From Acephala macrosclerotiorum (lineage: Eukaryota; Ascomycota; Leotiomycetes; Helotiales; Mollisiaceae): 41,785 bases of DNA. Each line of letters begins with the position of its first letter. Positions within the stretch are counted from its first letter, which is position 1. The stretch lies in assembly GCA_014904845.1 (NCBI GenBank), contig MU119587.1, forward strand, positions 1-41,785. The letters are read 5' to 3'. A model generated the notes under the pieces. It made no database searches. It was not told the origin of the DNA and saw only the letters and a program-made list of their open reading frames with translations. Of this stretch, positions 1 through 11,871 are shown one piece after another. Both the position numbers and the translations under genes were made by a program.

Positions 1-3000
1 TTAATAAAACTTTTAATAAATTATTGAAATATTTAAACTCGAAAAAAAGTTTTTTAATTATAATACTCAAATATACTATTAAAAGTTTTAATTAAATTAA
101 ATCGAATTTATTAAAACGCAATACGCGATTTTTTAACTTTGTTTATTTTTAAAAAAAAGTTTTTATTTAAAATTATATATTATTCTAGGATTTTTTTAAA
201 AAATTTTAAAATAATATTATTTTTAATTTTTTTTTTTTATTCAATTAAAACTTTTTTTATTACGTTTTTAATTTTTATAAATTTATTATTAATATTATTA
301 ATTGCAATTACTTTTTTTTTAAATAGTAATTTATTAATAATTTTTTATAAATTATTGAAATTGCATTATACAATTTATATAAATATATTATAATTATTTT
401 CGTTTCGTTTTTTGTATATAAAATTTGTATTTTTGAAATTTAATAAAATATTTCTTTAAAATATAATAATAATATTATAAAAATTTTAAAAATAAAAATT
501 AAAATTGTAAAATTTGCGTATAAAAAAATAATATAATAAATTGATTGAATTTTGAAAATAAAAAACGTGTAAATTTGAAAAAAAAAAATTTATTAATAAG
601 ATTGAAAAAAGTTATAAGTTTTTATATTTGTAAAAAAATTATATAAAAAAAGTAAACAAATATTTTTACGTTTTAAATAATTGAAAGTTGTAAGATTTGT
701 TTGTTTTTATAGAAAAAATTCTTAGAATATATTGATATATATAATTGAAATATTATAGTATTAATTTTAAATAAAAAATTTTAAAAATTTTAAATAAATA
801 GTTTTATATTAATTTTTTATAAAATATATTAAATAAATTTTAAAAAGAAAAAAATAAAAAAAATAAATATTTATAAATCGTTTTTATAAAAGAAATATAT
901 ATAAATTTTTAAAGAAAATCGTTATAAAGTATTCAAATAAATAAAATATATTCAATTGATAAAATTATTTGTATATAAAATAATACAAATTAAAACTTTA
1001 AAAAAATGAGAAAAGAAATGAATAATATTAAAAAGAAATTATAATCTTTAAATTGATATAAAATTAAAAAAAAAAAAAAAAAAAATTGAAAAAAGTTTTT
1101 TTATAAATTATAATAAATATTATATTAACAAACATTTGTATAATTTAAATATAATCAAATATAATCGAAATACATTTAAAAATATTTTTTATAAATTCTA
1201 AAAATTAAAATTTTTTAAAATTTTCTAAAAAAAAAAAAAATAATACAATTTCATTTTCTCATATAATAAAATTGTTCCGATTACAATAAAAAAAAAATAA
1301 AACTTTCAAAACGTAAATAAAATTTATCAAAATAAATAGAAATATTTTAAAGAAAATTGATAAAAAAATGGAATTATTATAAATAGAAAAAGAAAAAATA
1401 GTTTTTTTTCGATTAAAAAATAATTATTATTTCAAAATTTAATAAATTTTTTTCATTTATTTAATTTTCAAAGAATTATATATATTTATCTCTTTCGATT
1501 TTATTAAATTTAAAAACACGAATTACAATTTCAATTTCTTTTTCAATTTTTTGAATACTTTATTTATTACGAAATTTTTTAATCGTCTTCTTTTTTACAT
1601 TTGCATTCTTATTATCGTTGAAATTAACAAACTTAACAATATTTTCATTTTTATCATTATTTAAAAAATTTCAATATTCATCTTTTTTAATAAATTTCTT
1701 CAAACGATTTTTAATATATAATTTTCGAATTACTATTTTATTTATTTTTTCGAATAAATAATTCTTTTTCAATTAATTTACTTAATAAACTCAATATAAA
1801 TCCAATTATTTGTATAATAATTTAATATTTTTAAATATATTCTAATTAATAAATTTAATATCATATATTAAAACGAAATTCTTTTTTCGAATTAATTTTT
1901 TTTATATTTAATAATAAACGTCGAAATATATTTGATTTTATTTACAATTGTACTTTTTTTTTAATTTCGATTTTTCTATATTTTCGTTTTATATTTCAAT
2001 TTACTTGATTCTTAATTCAAAAAACTTTACTCGATTATATATTTTATTTTAATCGAAAATTTTTCAAGTAGAAAATCGAATTTCAATAAATAAAACAATT
2101 TTTTTACTATAAATTATATAAAATAATATATATTTAATTAATTTATAAATAATCGTTCGATTCGCAAAAAGGACAATTGATAAATATTTTAATTAATTTT
2201 TTTTATTTTTTTTATCAAAATAATTAATATAATAATAATAAATTAATATTTTTACTCAATTATTCTATTTACTTTCGAATTATATACGAAAATAATAATT
2301 CGTTTAATTTCAAATTTGTTCAATTCTTTAATAATAACTTCTTTGAATTCGAATTCTTTGTTCAATTTTATATAACTAAAAACGCCGTATTTACAAATGA
2401 TATTATTATAAATAAATTTAACAATTTTTTTAAAAATCGGATTTTTTATTAATTTAATTTTAATCCAATTAAAAAAATCATTTCATATTACAATTAAACT
2501 ATCGAATATTTTACATTATAAAAATTTAATTACATTTATTCCAATACAATAAAATAACGAAATTACTCTCTAAAAATATAAAATTTTCTCGTATCTTTTT
2601 TTACTTTTATACTAATAATCACTACAATTTACTACAAAATCTTAAATGTTTTTATAGTACTTTTTTCAATAATACTAACTAATTACTCAATAATAAAATT
2701 TTTTTTTTTAATATATTTAAACTTATTATATAATTTAATTATAATTATTATATACTATTTTAAATCGTTTAAAACAAATTAAAATAAATAAAATTTAATA
2801 GTATTTTTTTATAATATTTTATTTCGAACATTATAATTAACGAATTTTCGAATTAATTTATAAAATTCTATTTTCGAAAATTATTTTAATCGTTTTAAAA
2901 TTGTTAAATATTAAATAATATTTTAAAAATAATTCAAATAATTATTATTAAAAAAAAAAATAGTATTATTATCGTTATTATTATTTAATAATTTATTGAT

Positions 3001-6000
3001 TTCAAAAAGAGTAATTAATACAATATATACGAAAAATACGATTGATATCGAAAATTGAAAATTAAAAATATTGAGTTTGAAAAAATTCTTTTAAACTTAA
3101 TTTAATAATTTAAACAAATATTTTCGTTTTATGTACTTATTTTCAATTACAAATAATCTACTTTCAATTTTTCGATTAATTTTACATTCTTTAATCGAAA
3201 TTAAAACTATTTTAATACAATCAAATTCGATTATAATAAATTTATTAATATTTTTTTTTTTTTTTAAATTATCGTTTTTTATTTACGATCTTTTAAATAA
3301 TTCGTTTATAGTAATATAAATATTTTTTTTAATATATTTAATTTCGAAATCGAACAATCGTATTTAAACGAATTAACGAATAATTAAAACACTAAAAAAA
3401 TCTATTATTACTCGATTTAATTAAACGACGAACGTATTAACGTTCGTTTTAAAAATGAAATAAATACTATATAATCAAAATCGTAACTTGCGAAAACACT
3501 TTAAAATTTTTTGATACTCTCTTTTTGTTACATTATAATTTCGTTTAATAATATTTTAAAATTTTAATTCGTATTGAATTACTCGTTTTCATTTTTTATT
3601 ATTATATTAATCGAATGTCTCTTTATACTTTTATTAATTAATATCGATATTTAAAATAATCATTCTCTATTTATTAATAAAATCATAATAAATTTTATAA
3701 AACATTAAAACTATTATAAATTTATTTTATAAAAATATTATAACAATTTTTTACTCTTTTTTTTATTCGAAAAATTCGTTCTTTTTAATCAATCAATATA
3801 ACGACTCAATAATAATATCAAAATATTAAATCTATATTTTATAATAAATACAAATTTCAATAAAATTTTTAATTTTAAAAATATTATTATATTTAATCCA
3901 TTTTAAAATTTTAATAATTTTTACACTTTCAAAAAAATACTTTTCAAAACTACAAACGAAACCAATAATAATTATTTTATTTTAACAAAATTGTAATTTA
4001 AATTCTATATAAACTTGAATTCTTTCAATTCGATTTAACGTTTTATTCAAATTTTAAATATATTCAAAAACGAATCAACAAATCCCTAGAAATACTAACT
4101 CGTTATTATAATCCGTATAAAATTCCTTGATTTTTACATTATTTAAAAATAGTATCACGATTCTAAAAAACACGTTTTTTAAAATTATTATAATAATTCG
4201 AACGAAATAAATTATAAAATTAATTATTTTTTAAAATAATATTATTATTCGTAAAAATTCTAATAAAATTATAAAAATAATTATATTTTTATTTTAAACG
4301 TTTAATATAAATTAATCGTATTCAAAAAAAAAGTTTATTAAAAAAATACAAAAATATTCAATAAACTCCTTAGAAAATTTATTTACAAAAAAAAATATAT
4401 TAACGTCTTTTAAAATAATCAAATTTATTTTCATAATCGTATTAATTAATCGATAAATTTCAACGATTTTTTTCGCGACTAAAAACTATAAATTCTAATA
4501 AAAACTATCGTTTTTTTCAAATATTTCACAATCGAATCATTCTTAAAACATTTTTATTACAATTGAAAACAAAATTTTAAAACAATAAAAACTTTTTTTT
4601 TATTACATCGTATATTAAATTATTTTAATACGAACAAACAAATTAACATTTTCATAAATTTTAAAAAAAAATTTTTAATCAAATACTATTACTTTCTCAC
4701 GATTAAATATTATTTTATCGAATATTTCTTTTTCAAATTTCTATAATTAGTTCTCAATAAACAAAAATATTAATCACTCAAAAATAAATTGTAATTTTTT
4801 TAATATCGAAACAATTTACAATAACAAATATTTTATATACTTTTCAATATATTTTTAAAATATTTTTTACACTTTAAATTATTCGAATCAATTTTTTTAT
4901 TTTTTAAAAATCTTTTCAATTTTATCGATTAAATCGACAAATTGTACTTTTTTAAACTTGAATTTATATATCGTATTAACGTCTATATTAAATAATCTCA
5001 AATTGAAATTATTTAACGATAAAATTATTTTTTTTAGTCGAGTTTTTTTTTCATTTCTATACTCGAAAATCTTTCGATTTTATTCTTTTTCAATAAAATA
5101 AAATAATTAACGTTTTATACTATTTTTCAAATATTCTTTTTTAACGTTTACATTTAAAAACAATAATACTATTACAAAAAAATATTTTTTCGTTTTCTCG
5201 TCGAAAACTTTTTTATTCAAAATCTTATTTGTTTTCTCTTTATCAAAAGAAAAAAACGTTTTATAAAAAATCGAAAAAAATAATCTCACTTTTTATATTG
5301 TTTTATTTGTATTTCTCTTTAAACTAATAATGTCTATTTCAATCGTATTTGTTTTACATAAAATAATATTAAAAATATTTAATAAAAAATTAAAAATAAA
5401 AAAAAATTTATTAAAATATAAAAACTATTTACGAATTTTAATACTATATTGTTTTTTAATAATATTAATACTTAATTTCTCGCATTGTATTCTTTTTTTA
5501 ATATTTTTTCAACTCGAGAATATATACAAATATAGCGATTTTTAATAGTTTAATGCAAATAAATTTTCAAAGAAAAAACAATTATAATTATACAAATAAA
5601 ATTGAAATTTTTAGAATTTCGAAATATATCATTTTATGAATTATTATTTCTATATTCAATTTGTATTTTTATTATAACAATAAATAATTGTTTTAAAAGA
5701 ATTTTTTTTATATTATCTATAAAAAAAAAAAATATTTTATATTCGATTTCATATTCAATCTTTATTTTTATAATTACTACTTCGACGAATTCGAAATTCT
5801 ATCCAATAATAATAAACAATTAAAAATTTTCAATGTTTATAATAATACTATTGAAATCTCGAATTATATACATAAAAATAATATAATACTCCATTTCAGT
5901 ATTTAACATTTTACATTTTCTATTCAAATCAATTGATTTAAATAAATTGAAATATAATTTAAAAATAATAACAATATACTTTTTTTTAATCAATAACAAA

Positions 6001-9000
6001 AAATCGATTTTTACGAAATTAATTTCAAATATTACAAAATTTCTAATAACAAAAATAAATTAATTTATTTTTTTAAACATTTTATAGAAACTCTAAAAAA
6101 ATTGTTTTATAAAATTAACGATTTTTAGTATTTCTCTTATTATAACGATTTTAATATTTATTAAAATCAAATAATAAACATTATTTCTTTATTATTAATT
6201 AGTAATTACTATAATAAAATTCAATGTTTTTAAAATATTAATAATTATTTTTATTTTTTTTTAAATTTTTAAAAACGATACTATATTTTTAAAAAATTTT
6301 CGCGATAAAATTTTGTCAATAAAATTATTATTTTTAGCGTCGAATTATTGTTTTAAAATTTTATCTTTCGATTAATTTATATTTATTTTTTTTCGTTTTT
6401 TGTTTTAAACGTTTTATAAAATTTATTATTACAATTTGATTTTTAAATACTTTTTTTTTACTTTTATTTTTCATCGAAAGTTTTTTCGTATACTTTAAAT
6501 TTTATTTTTCGATTTACTTATCGTTATTGTATTTACTATTATTATATTTATCGATAATTCTTTATAAAACTTATCAATAATCGTTTTATTAAAACTTTAA
6601 ACGTTAATATTATTACTATTAAAAATATATAACAATAAATTCAATCTTTTTAAAAAAAATTTATTAATACTAATTTTACTCTTTTTTTAAATAATAAATT
6701 AAACAAATTTTTAGATTTTTTATATATTTTTAAAGTATTTATTAAAATTGTAATCAAAAATTTTTTTAATTATTTGTTTTATAATTTAATCATACTAATA
6801 TCAATTGTTTTTAAATATAAATAATCGCGAAAATCGATTACAATTTTAAAAACTATAATACTATTAATCGTTTTTTCGATAATAATACTTACGATTAATT
6901 AATTTATCTATAAATAAATAGTAATCCACGAAAAAATAATCAATAAAAAAATCGATTTCTTTATTTTTTATTCGCTCGAAATACTCGAAATAATATCGCT
7001 CGCTTTACTAATTATTATATACAGCGTTAATCTCTACTATATTCCTTTGAACGATCGATGATATACTTTACAAAAATCTAATTAATATTAAATCATATAA
7101 AACTCTATATTCGTTTTTTCTCATATTATTATATTTTTCTCGTTTACAATTAAAACTTTTTTCTCGTTTATATTTTCGTAAAAAAATAAATTAATTTTAA
7201 TTTTAATTTATAAAAATTATAATACTATTCAATTTTTAAAACATTTTTACAATATTAATATTTAAAACAATTTTTAAATCGTTAAATAATACGAAAAAAA
7301 AAAAAAAAAATTTTAATTTTTTAACGAGATCGTTTATTTAAATTGAAAATTTTAATACGAATATTTATCGAATTTTTTGAATTTAAATAATACGTAAAAT
7401 CGAAAATTGAAATTCGATATAAATTTTTTTAATAATTATATACATTTTTTATTGAATTTTTTTTATAAATAACTCGAATAAAACAAAAAATAGTAAATTA
7501 TTAATTGTATTTGAAATTATTTTTTGTATTATAATATTTTAAATCGTTAATTTTATTGTATTACCATTTTTTCTTTTTATATTTATATATAATAATCGCT
7601 TTCTCGTATATTTTATTATAATTGTAAATAAATATTTTTATCGACTCGTAATCGATTTTTTTAAAAATTCGTTTTTTAATATATATTAAAATTTTTTTTA
7701 TAAATTCGCGTTTTTAATATTATTTGTTTAATTTGTTTTATTTGATTAATTTTTTGAATACTCGATCGAATAAATCTACGTATATTTTTATTACTAAAAA
7801 ATTTTTCGTAAATTAATTAATAATTTTATATAAAAATTTTATATTTATTCGATAATATTTTTAATTATATTTATAAAAAAAATTTTTTAAAGTATTATAA
7901 AACTTTTTTTTCAAATAATTTTTAATATTATATTTTAATATAAATTAGATTTGTTTTTTGTAAATCAAATTAATATATTGTAAAAATTGTATTTTTTTGG
8001 TTTTTGAAGTAATTTTATAGTTTTCGTATATATTGTTATATTGTTTTAAAAAAGTCGTAATATTGTTTTTTTTGAATTAAAGTATTTCAAAGGTTTTAAA
8101 GAAAAGTATTTGTAGTTTTGATACGAATATGTATTTTTTAAAGTTTTGTATTTTTAAGAAATTGTTTTCGTTGTTTGTAGAAGATTTTTTAAAAGAGATC
8201 GATAGTGTAATTAAAGTAAAAGTATTTTTTGTCGAAGAAAGTAAATTTTGATGTGAATGATTTGTTGATTTTAGTTTTTGAATTGAGAATTGGTTTAGTA
8301 ATTTAAAAGTACGAGTTTTTAAATTATTATTTTTAAATGAGATTCGTTTTAAGAATTGGTTTTTATTTATATTGTTTTTTCGTAAAATCTTTTTTATTTT
8401 AGTTTTTATTTGAAATTTTACTCGTTTATTCGTTTTAATAAAATGTATTTTTTAAATAAATACTTTTTTAATCGATTTTTTTTAGTTAAAATTTTTTATT
8501 TTAATTTTTTTCGTATTATTTTTTGAAATTCGAAGTTTATTTTAATTTTATTGTTTTAATTTGAAAGTGATTACAAACAATTCGCGAATTGCGATTTTTA
8601 AAAGAATTAAAATTAAAATATAAAATAATAAAACAATTTTATTTTTTAATATTACAATCTTTTTTTTTTTTCATATTAAAGTTTTTTTTTTTATATTCTA
8701 ATTTCTACTAAAAATAAAACCAATTGTCGTAAATAATTACCGCGAATTCTTTTTTTTCTTTTTTATATTCGTTTTAATACTAATTATCTCAAGTAATTTA
8801 ATACGTAATTTTTATAAATTAATATTTTTTTACAATTTCACAATCTCGTAATCAAATTATTTAATTTCGAACAATACAATTAAAATAAAAAGTTTTTATC
8901 AATTGATTTTTAATCTTCGATTTCCAATAATTTAAATTTCTTTTTAATAGTAATAAAAAATAAAATATACAAATCGCATATAAACAATTTTTAGTGAGAT

Positions 9001-9130
9001 CTATTAAAACAATTCATTTCTCGACGTCGCTTTACTAATATAGAAAGGCAATAAAATATAAAATAAAAAAATCCAATCGTAAATCAGTTCGTTTTAACCA
9101 GTGGATTAAACTCATTCGAAATAATTTGTA
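1..9130. other. Gene-free, extremely AT-rich block (RIP-like AT isochore)
   Basis: About nine kilobases consist almost entirely of A and T, with long homopolymer runs and no credible coding frame. The open frames present (for example near 139-393, 3131-3319, 5330-5545 and 5602-5823) translate only to F/I/L/K/N/Y strings, as expected of random AT-rich DNA. Remaining G and C fall largely in CpG steps. Sampled lines show G well above C at about 1-1250 and 7500-8580, and C well above G at about 1260-7450 and 8640-9100. In filamentous ascomycetes such blocks are normally transposons destroyed by RIP; that origin is inferred, since no element is recognisable. GC content returns at about 9130-9200. 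Confidence 0.85.
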
Positions 9131-9358
9131 ATCCGTAAATCAATCAATCAATCAGAATAGAAGTAGAAAAAGTTGTTGATTAGTTTATGGTGAGCGAAAG
9201 CTCCTTATGTACTAGAAGACACGTGACCAGCACTGCCCTCGAAACTAGCTATTTACAAGGATTTTGAAGGGAGAGCATATAGCCCCACTACAGTACTTTT
9301 AAATCAAATAATATATCTTCATTTTACTTTACTACAGGGTACGTGCTCACTATATTTA

Positions 9359-9375
9359 CAGGGGATAAGCCCCTG
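9359..9375. repeat. Hairpin, 6-bp GC arms
   Basis: CAGGGG and CCCCTG flank a 5-nt loop (ATAAG). It is a near copy of the hairpin at 9436-9458, which has loop ATGAG, so the two are probably members of one repeated module. Confidence 0.7.
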
Positions 9376-9397
9376 AAAACTCGCGATGCTACTTTAC

Positions 9398-9439
9398 AGG
9401 GACTCACAGCGCCCTTATAGGGACCCACAGCGCCCCTAC
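9398..9439. repeat. Two-copy 21-bp tandem repeat
   Basis: Two imperfect direct copies (9398-9418 and 9419-9439) share the pattern AGGGAC-CACAGCGCCC and differ at three positions, all C/T differences. The array lies between the two CAGGGG hairpins. Confidence 0.75.
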
Positions 9440-9458
9440 AGGGGATGAGCCCCTGTAG
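9436..9458. repeat. Perfect hairpin, 9-bp arms
   Basis: CTACAGGGG and CCCCTGTAG flank a 5-nt loop (ATGAG). The stem abuts the 21-bp tandem repeat and repeats the core of the hairpin at 9359-9375. Confidence 0.8.
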
Positions 9459-9479
9459 TCTCATCACTTTATGCCGGAA

Positions 9480-9790
9480 CCTTCGTAGTACTTGGATCAA
9501 TGGAATCAGTCGAATCAGTCGTCCTTATCCGCCTCTGCGTAGAAGGAAACGCATTACTTGAAGTTTGTGAGTTAATGAACAACTGCGGGGGATCTATGAG
9601 TTTGTCAATGGCGGTCAAGACTCAACAGACGGTGCCTGAATTTCCTTCTGTGCGCCAGAATGATCCGAATTTTGTTATACATTCTGGCGCTAGCGATTTT
9701 GTATACAGCGGCGTGATGGGGTAATTGCGAAGGGTGTGGAAGCCGGAGGATATGGCAGAGAACTGGGAGGAGGATATCTGAATCACCTAC
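9480..9790 (-). pseudogene. Coding-like remnant, unidentified
   Basis: Read on the minus strand from about 9784 down to 9475, one frame gives natural-looking protein (short stretches such as ISSGFHTLRNYPITPLY and ITKFGSFWRTEG) interrupted by one TGA near 9628 and ending in a TAA near 9475. A possible acceptor (TTCAG) lies at the upstream edge, suggesting a terminal exon. I do not recognise a domain. A perfect 11-bp inverted repeat (9652-9690) lies inside. It could be a decayed gene fragment or a transposon relic. Confidence 0.3.
9652..9690. repeat. Perfect 11-bp inverted repeat
   Basis: GCGCCAGAATG (9652-9662) and CATTCTGGCGC (9680-9690) are exact reverse complements separated by 17 nt. The repeat lies within the coding-like minus-strand remnant rather than at an obvious 3' end, so a terminator role is not supported. 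Confidence 0.8.
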
Positions 9791-10129
9791 ATCTGCAGGT
9801 ACATTATGATGCTGGCGTTTTTCTATGCAAGAAGTGAAGTAGAAGTATGTATGAAGCATTTTAACTACGATTTTCCTACATTTGTCTGACACGCAGACTT
9901 CCTGATTTGCCTTATGATCACGAACAGAGGCCCATCCACTGCTCATGCAGAGAACTTACCATTTTATATCCTACTATCAGAATTTGCAGTACTGTTATAC
10001 GGGGAACAACCAAGGATCAACATCATCTTTCTTCTTTATCTCCTCATCTCGGCCAAACATTTTACCCTCAACCCTCAACCTCTTCCAATACTCCTCATAC
10101 CCTTTCATCTTCTTCTCCGTCTGCTTCAT

Positions 10130-11390
10130 CCCTCACCTTCTCCCCCGCCTCCAAGAATCACTTACTATCAACGATATTACAATATACACAGATGAGGCAG
10201 AATCCCTCGCAACCAAGTAATTTGCTTTGAAATTATTGGAATGTGGCTTCAAATCACTCATAGGTCCTGAGAACGAGGAATCAAGAGCTTTAAAATCCGT
10301 CAAGATTAGCGTGACCACATAGTTTCGAGCTCCTCCCTAACATCATCAAGAACTTCAAACAAATCACCTCTCGCTACACCCACACACTAGAACAGTTCAA
10401 CCTCTTGGAACTCAAGATGCAGACGTTCAGCCTGTTCATCATGAAATTTCCTACTAACATTTATCTGACTTTTGCTCTTTTCCAGTGATTCAGACTACTT
10501 CTAGTTCTCTACAACTGACCTGCAAGATAATACGCACAGTATTTGAAGCTTTGAATTCTCCACTGAAGGAGAGGTACAACTATTTCTCGGAGAACTCTTC
10601 TCGACATATTGATTTGGCTTCGAAGGTGGTCTTCAGATTGATTATTAAGACAGGTGTCTCGTGATCATTCCATAGAAGAGCACTTCTGGAAGTCGGAAGC
10701 TCCCCGAAACATCGAGAGAAACCAGCGGATGGACGGCAGGAAAAAAAACTTTCGAGTGTCTTAATCAAAGATGTCACAGCTACTGTTTAGGAGACCCATT
10801 TTATATCTCCTTAACGTTCTGGGACAGTAAGATTGTGGAGAAAATAGTTGGCAAAAAGAAGCAAAAGATCATCTCATGAAGTCGTTAAAGCATAAAAGTC
10901 GAGCATCCCTTAATGCACCCCAGAATCTACGACATTTGGAATTGTGGCTCTCTCCTAGCAAGCCGAAGAGAAATCTTTTCTGCTCACTCGAACAAAAAAC
11001 TCACAATCCTTGTATTCGGAGGCTATTTTGAATCTCCTAGTAGAGTTTGGATAACGAGGAATGGCTAGAAAATCGGAACCAGAGCTTTGAAGGGAAGGCA
11101 TCAGCAAGTATTCCAAGGATCCATCTCAAGGGTTTGAGATTGCACTACAGAAACATCATTCAATGTTCCATCAGGCTCGCAACATTCCCAACTATGGAAA
11201 AGCATGGGAGAGAGGATATTATTCGAAAGTTGGCTTGACGAAAATCCGGGCATGAAAAGACTCGAGTTGCCTACTTTCAAGAGTCATGCCCCCAATCGCA
11301 ATCCCACAGAAACAGCATTAATTTGTTGTTCCAAACTTTCCGGAACAATTAGATACAGATACCATCACCCTTTATCTTCTAGTTGAGCTT
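10130..11390 (+). pseudogene. Decayed gene, probably F-box/LRR-like
   Basis: The + strand carries a series of coding-like segments in shifting frames, each cut by stops. A frame from about 10170 to 10318 is broken by TAA at 10218. Another, at 10336-10400, contains FELLPNIIKNF and TLEQFNLLELK. After an intron-like tract (TACTAAC..TTTTCCAG, ending at 10486) a frame runs to about 10770 through five or more stops. Leucine-rich segments follow near 10920-10960 (NLRHLELWLS) and 11240-11290 (NPGMKRLELP). The spaced L-x-x-L pattern with NLRHLEL suggests the repeat region of a fungal F-box/RNI-like protein, but no F-box itself is visible. No intact open frame can be assembled. The minimum claim is that this was once a coding gene. 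Confidence 0.4.
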
Positions 11391-11451
11391 AACTGTCTTG
11401 ACCTCAACCTCCTCCGGATACTCTTCTCCTGCCAGGCGTTCATGTGGATAT
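11379..11451 (-). other. Orphan terminal-exon-like segment
   Basis: On the minus strand a TTTCAG acceptor is followed by an open stretch reading YPHERLAGEEYPEEVEVK and then TVKLN before TAG. Its EE-x-EVKT tail resembles the EEAEVKT near the C-terminus of the neighbouring coiled-coil protein that ends at 11872. No donor in that gene joins to it in phase, so I leave it unassigned. The surrounding 11390-11870 shows no other coding signal. Confidence 0.3.
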
Positions 11452-11871
11452 CTGAAACAGAGTTACCACAATTGATCTATGGAATAGCTATTACGGATCT
11501 CCCAAAGTATCTGGGACAATGAGAATACGCAATGGCTTGGGCTGGGTGTGAGGTGGGAAGAACTCTAGCTAGAATTTCTGGCATCCGTTTCAGAAATTAG
11601 AAATGGCCTTCTCAATGTTCTAGCAAGCTTAGGGCATTTAAAACCGTACAGAATAGCTAGGAAAATCATGTTCAAATAATCACAACGCATTGGAAAGGTG
11701 TTTGACTAAAAAGTCATTTCATTTTATCTTCTACAGAGTGGCTGATGCCACTAGTATGCAACCCCGCCCATTTCGCGTCGTTCTGATGCATCAACTAACT
11801 TAGTACCGTATCAGAAAGCAAACTAATCTACATGATTGCATCATGAAAATGTACCAAGCTTCCCGGAACAT

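Larger units (their letters stand above)
9174..9480. other. Border region between AT-rich block and gene-bearing DNA; possible LTR remnant
   Basis: This segment follows the AT-rich block directly and has normal base composition. It starts with TGTTGATTAG, which resembles the TGTTGA start of many fungal copia-type LTRs, and carries a CACGTGAC palindrome, short hairpins and a 21-bp tandem repeat. No matching second LTR, primer-binding site or target duplication was found, so the LTR reading is weak. Confidence 0.25.

Noticed and set aside
139..5823. Open frames of 60-84 aa inside the AT-rich block
   Set aside because: They consist of F/I/L/K/N/Y strings dictated by composition, with no start context, domain or intron signal.
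1..9130. Mitochondrial DNA or centromere
   Set aside because: No mitochondrial genes or tRNAs are seen, and CpG-retaining strand-biased AT richness next to nuclear genes fits RIP better. A centromeric role cannot be judged from one window.
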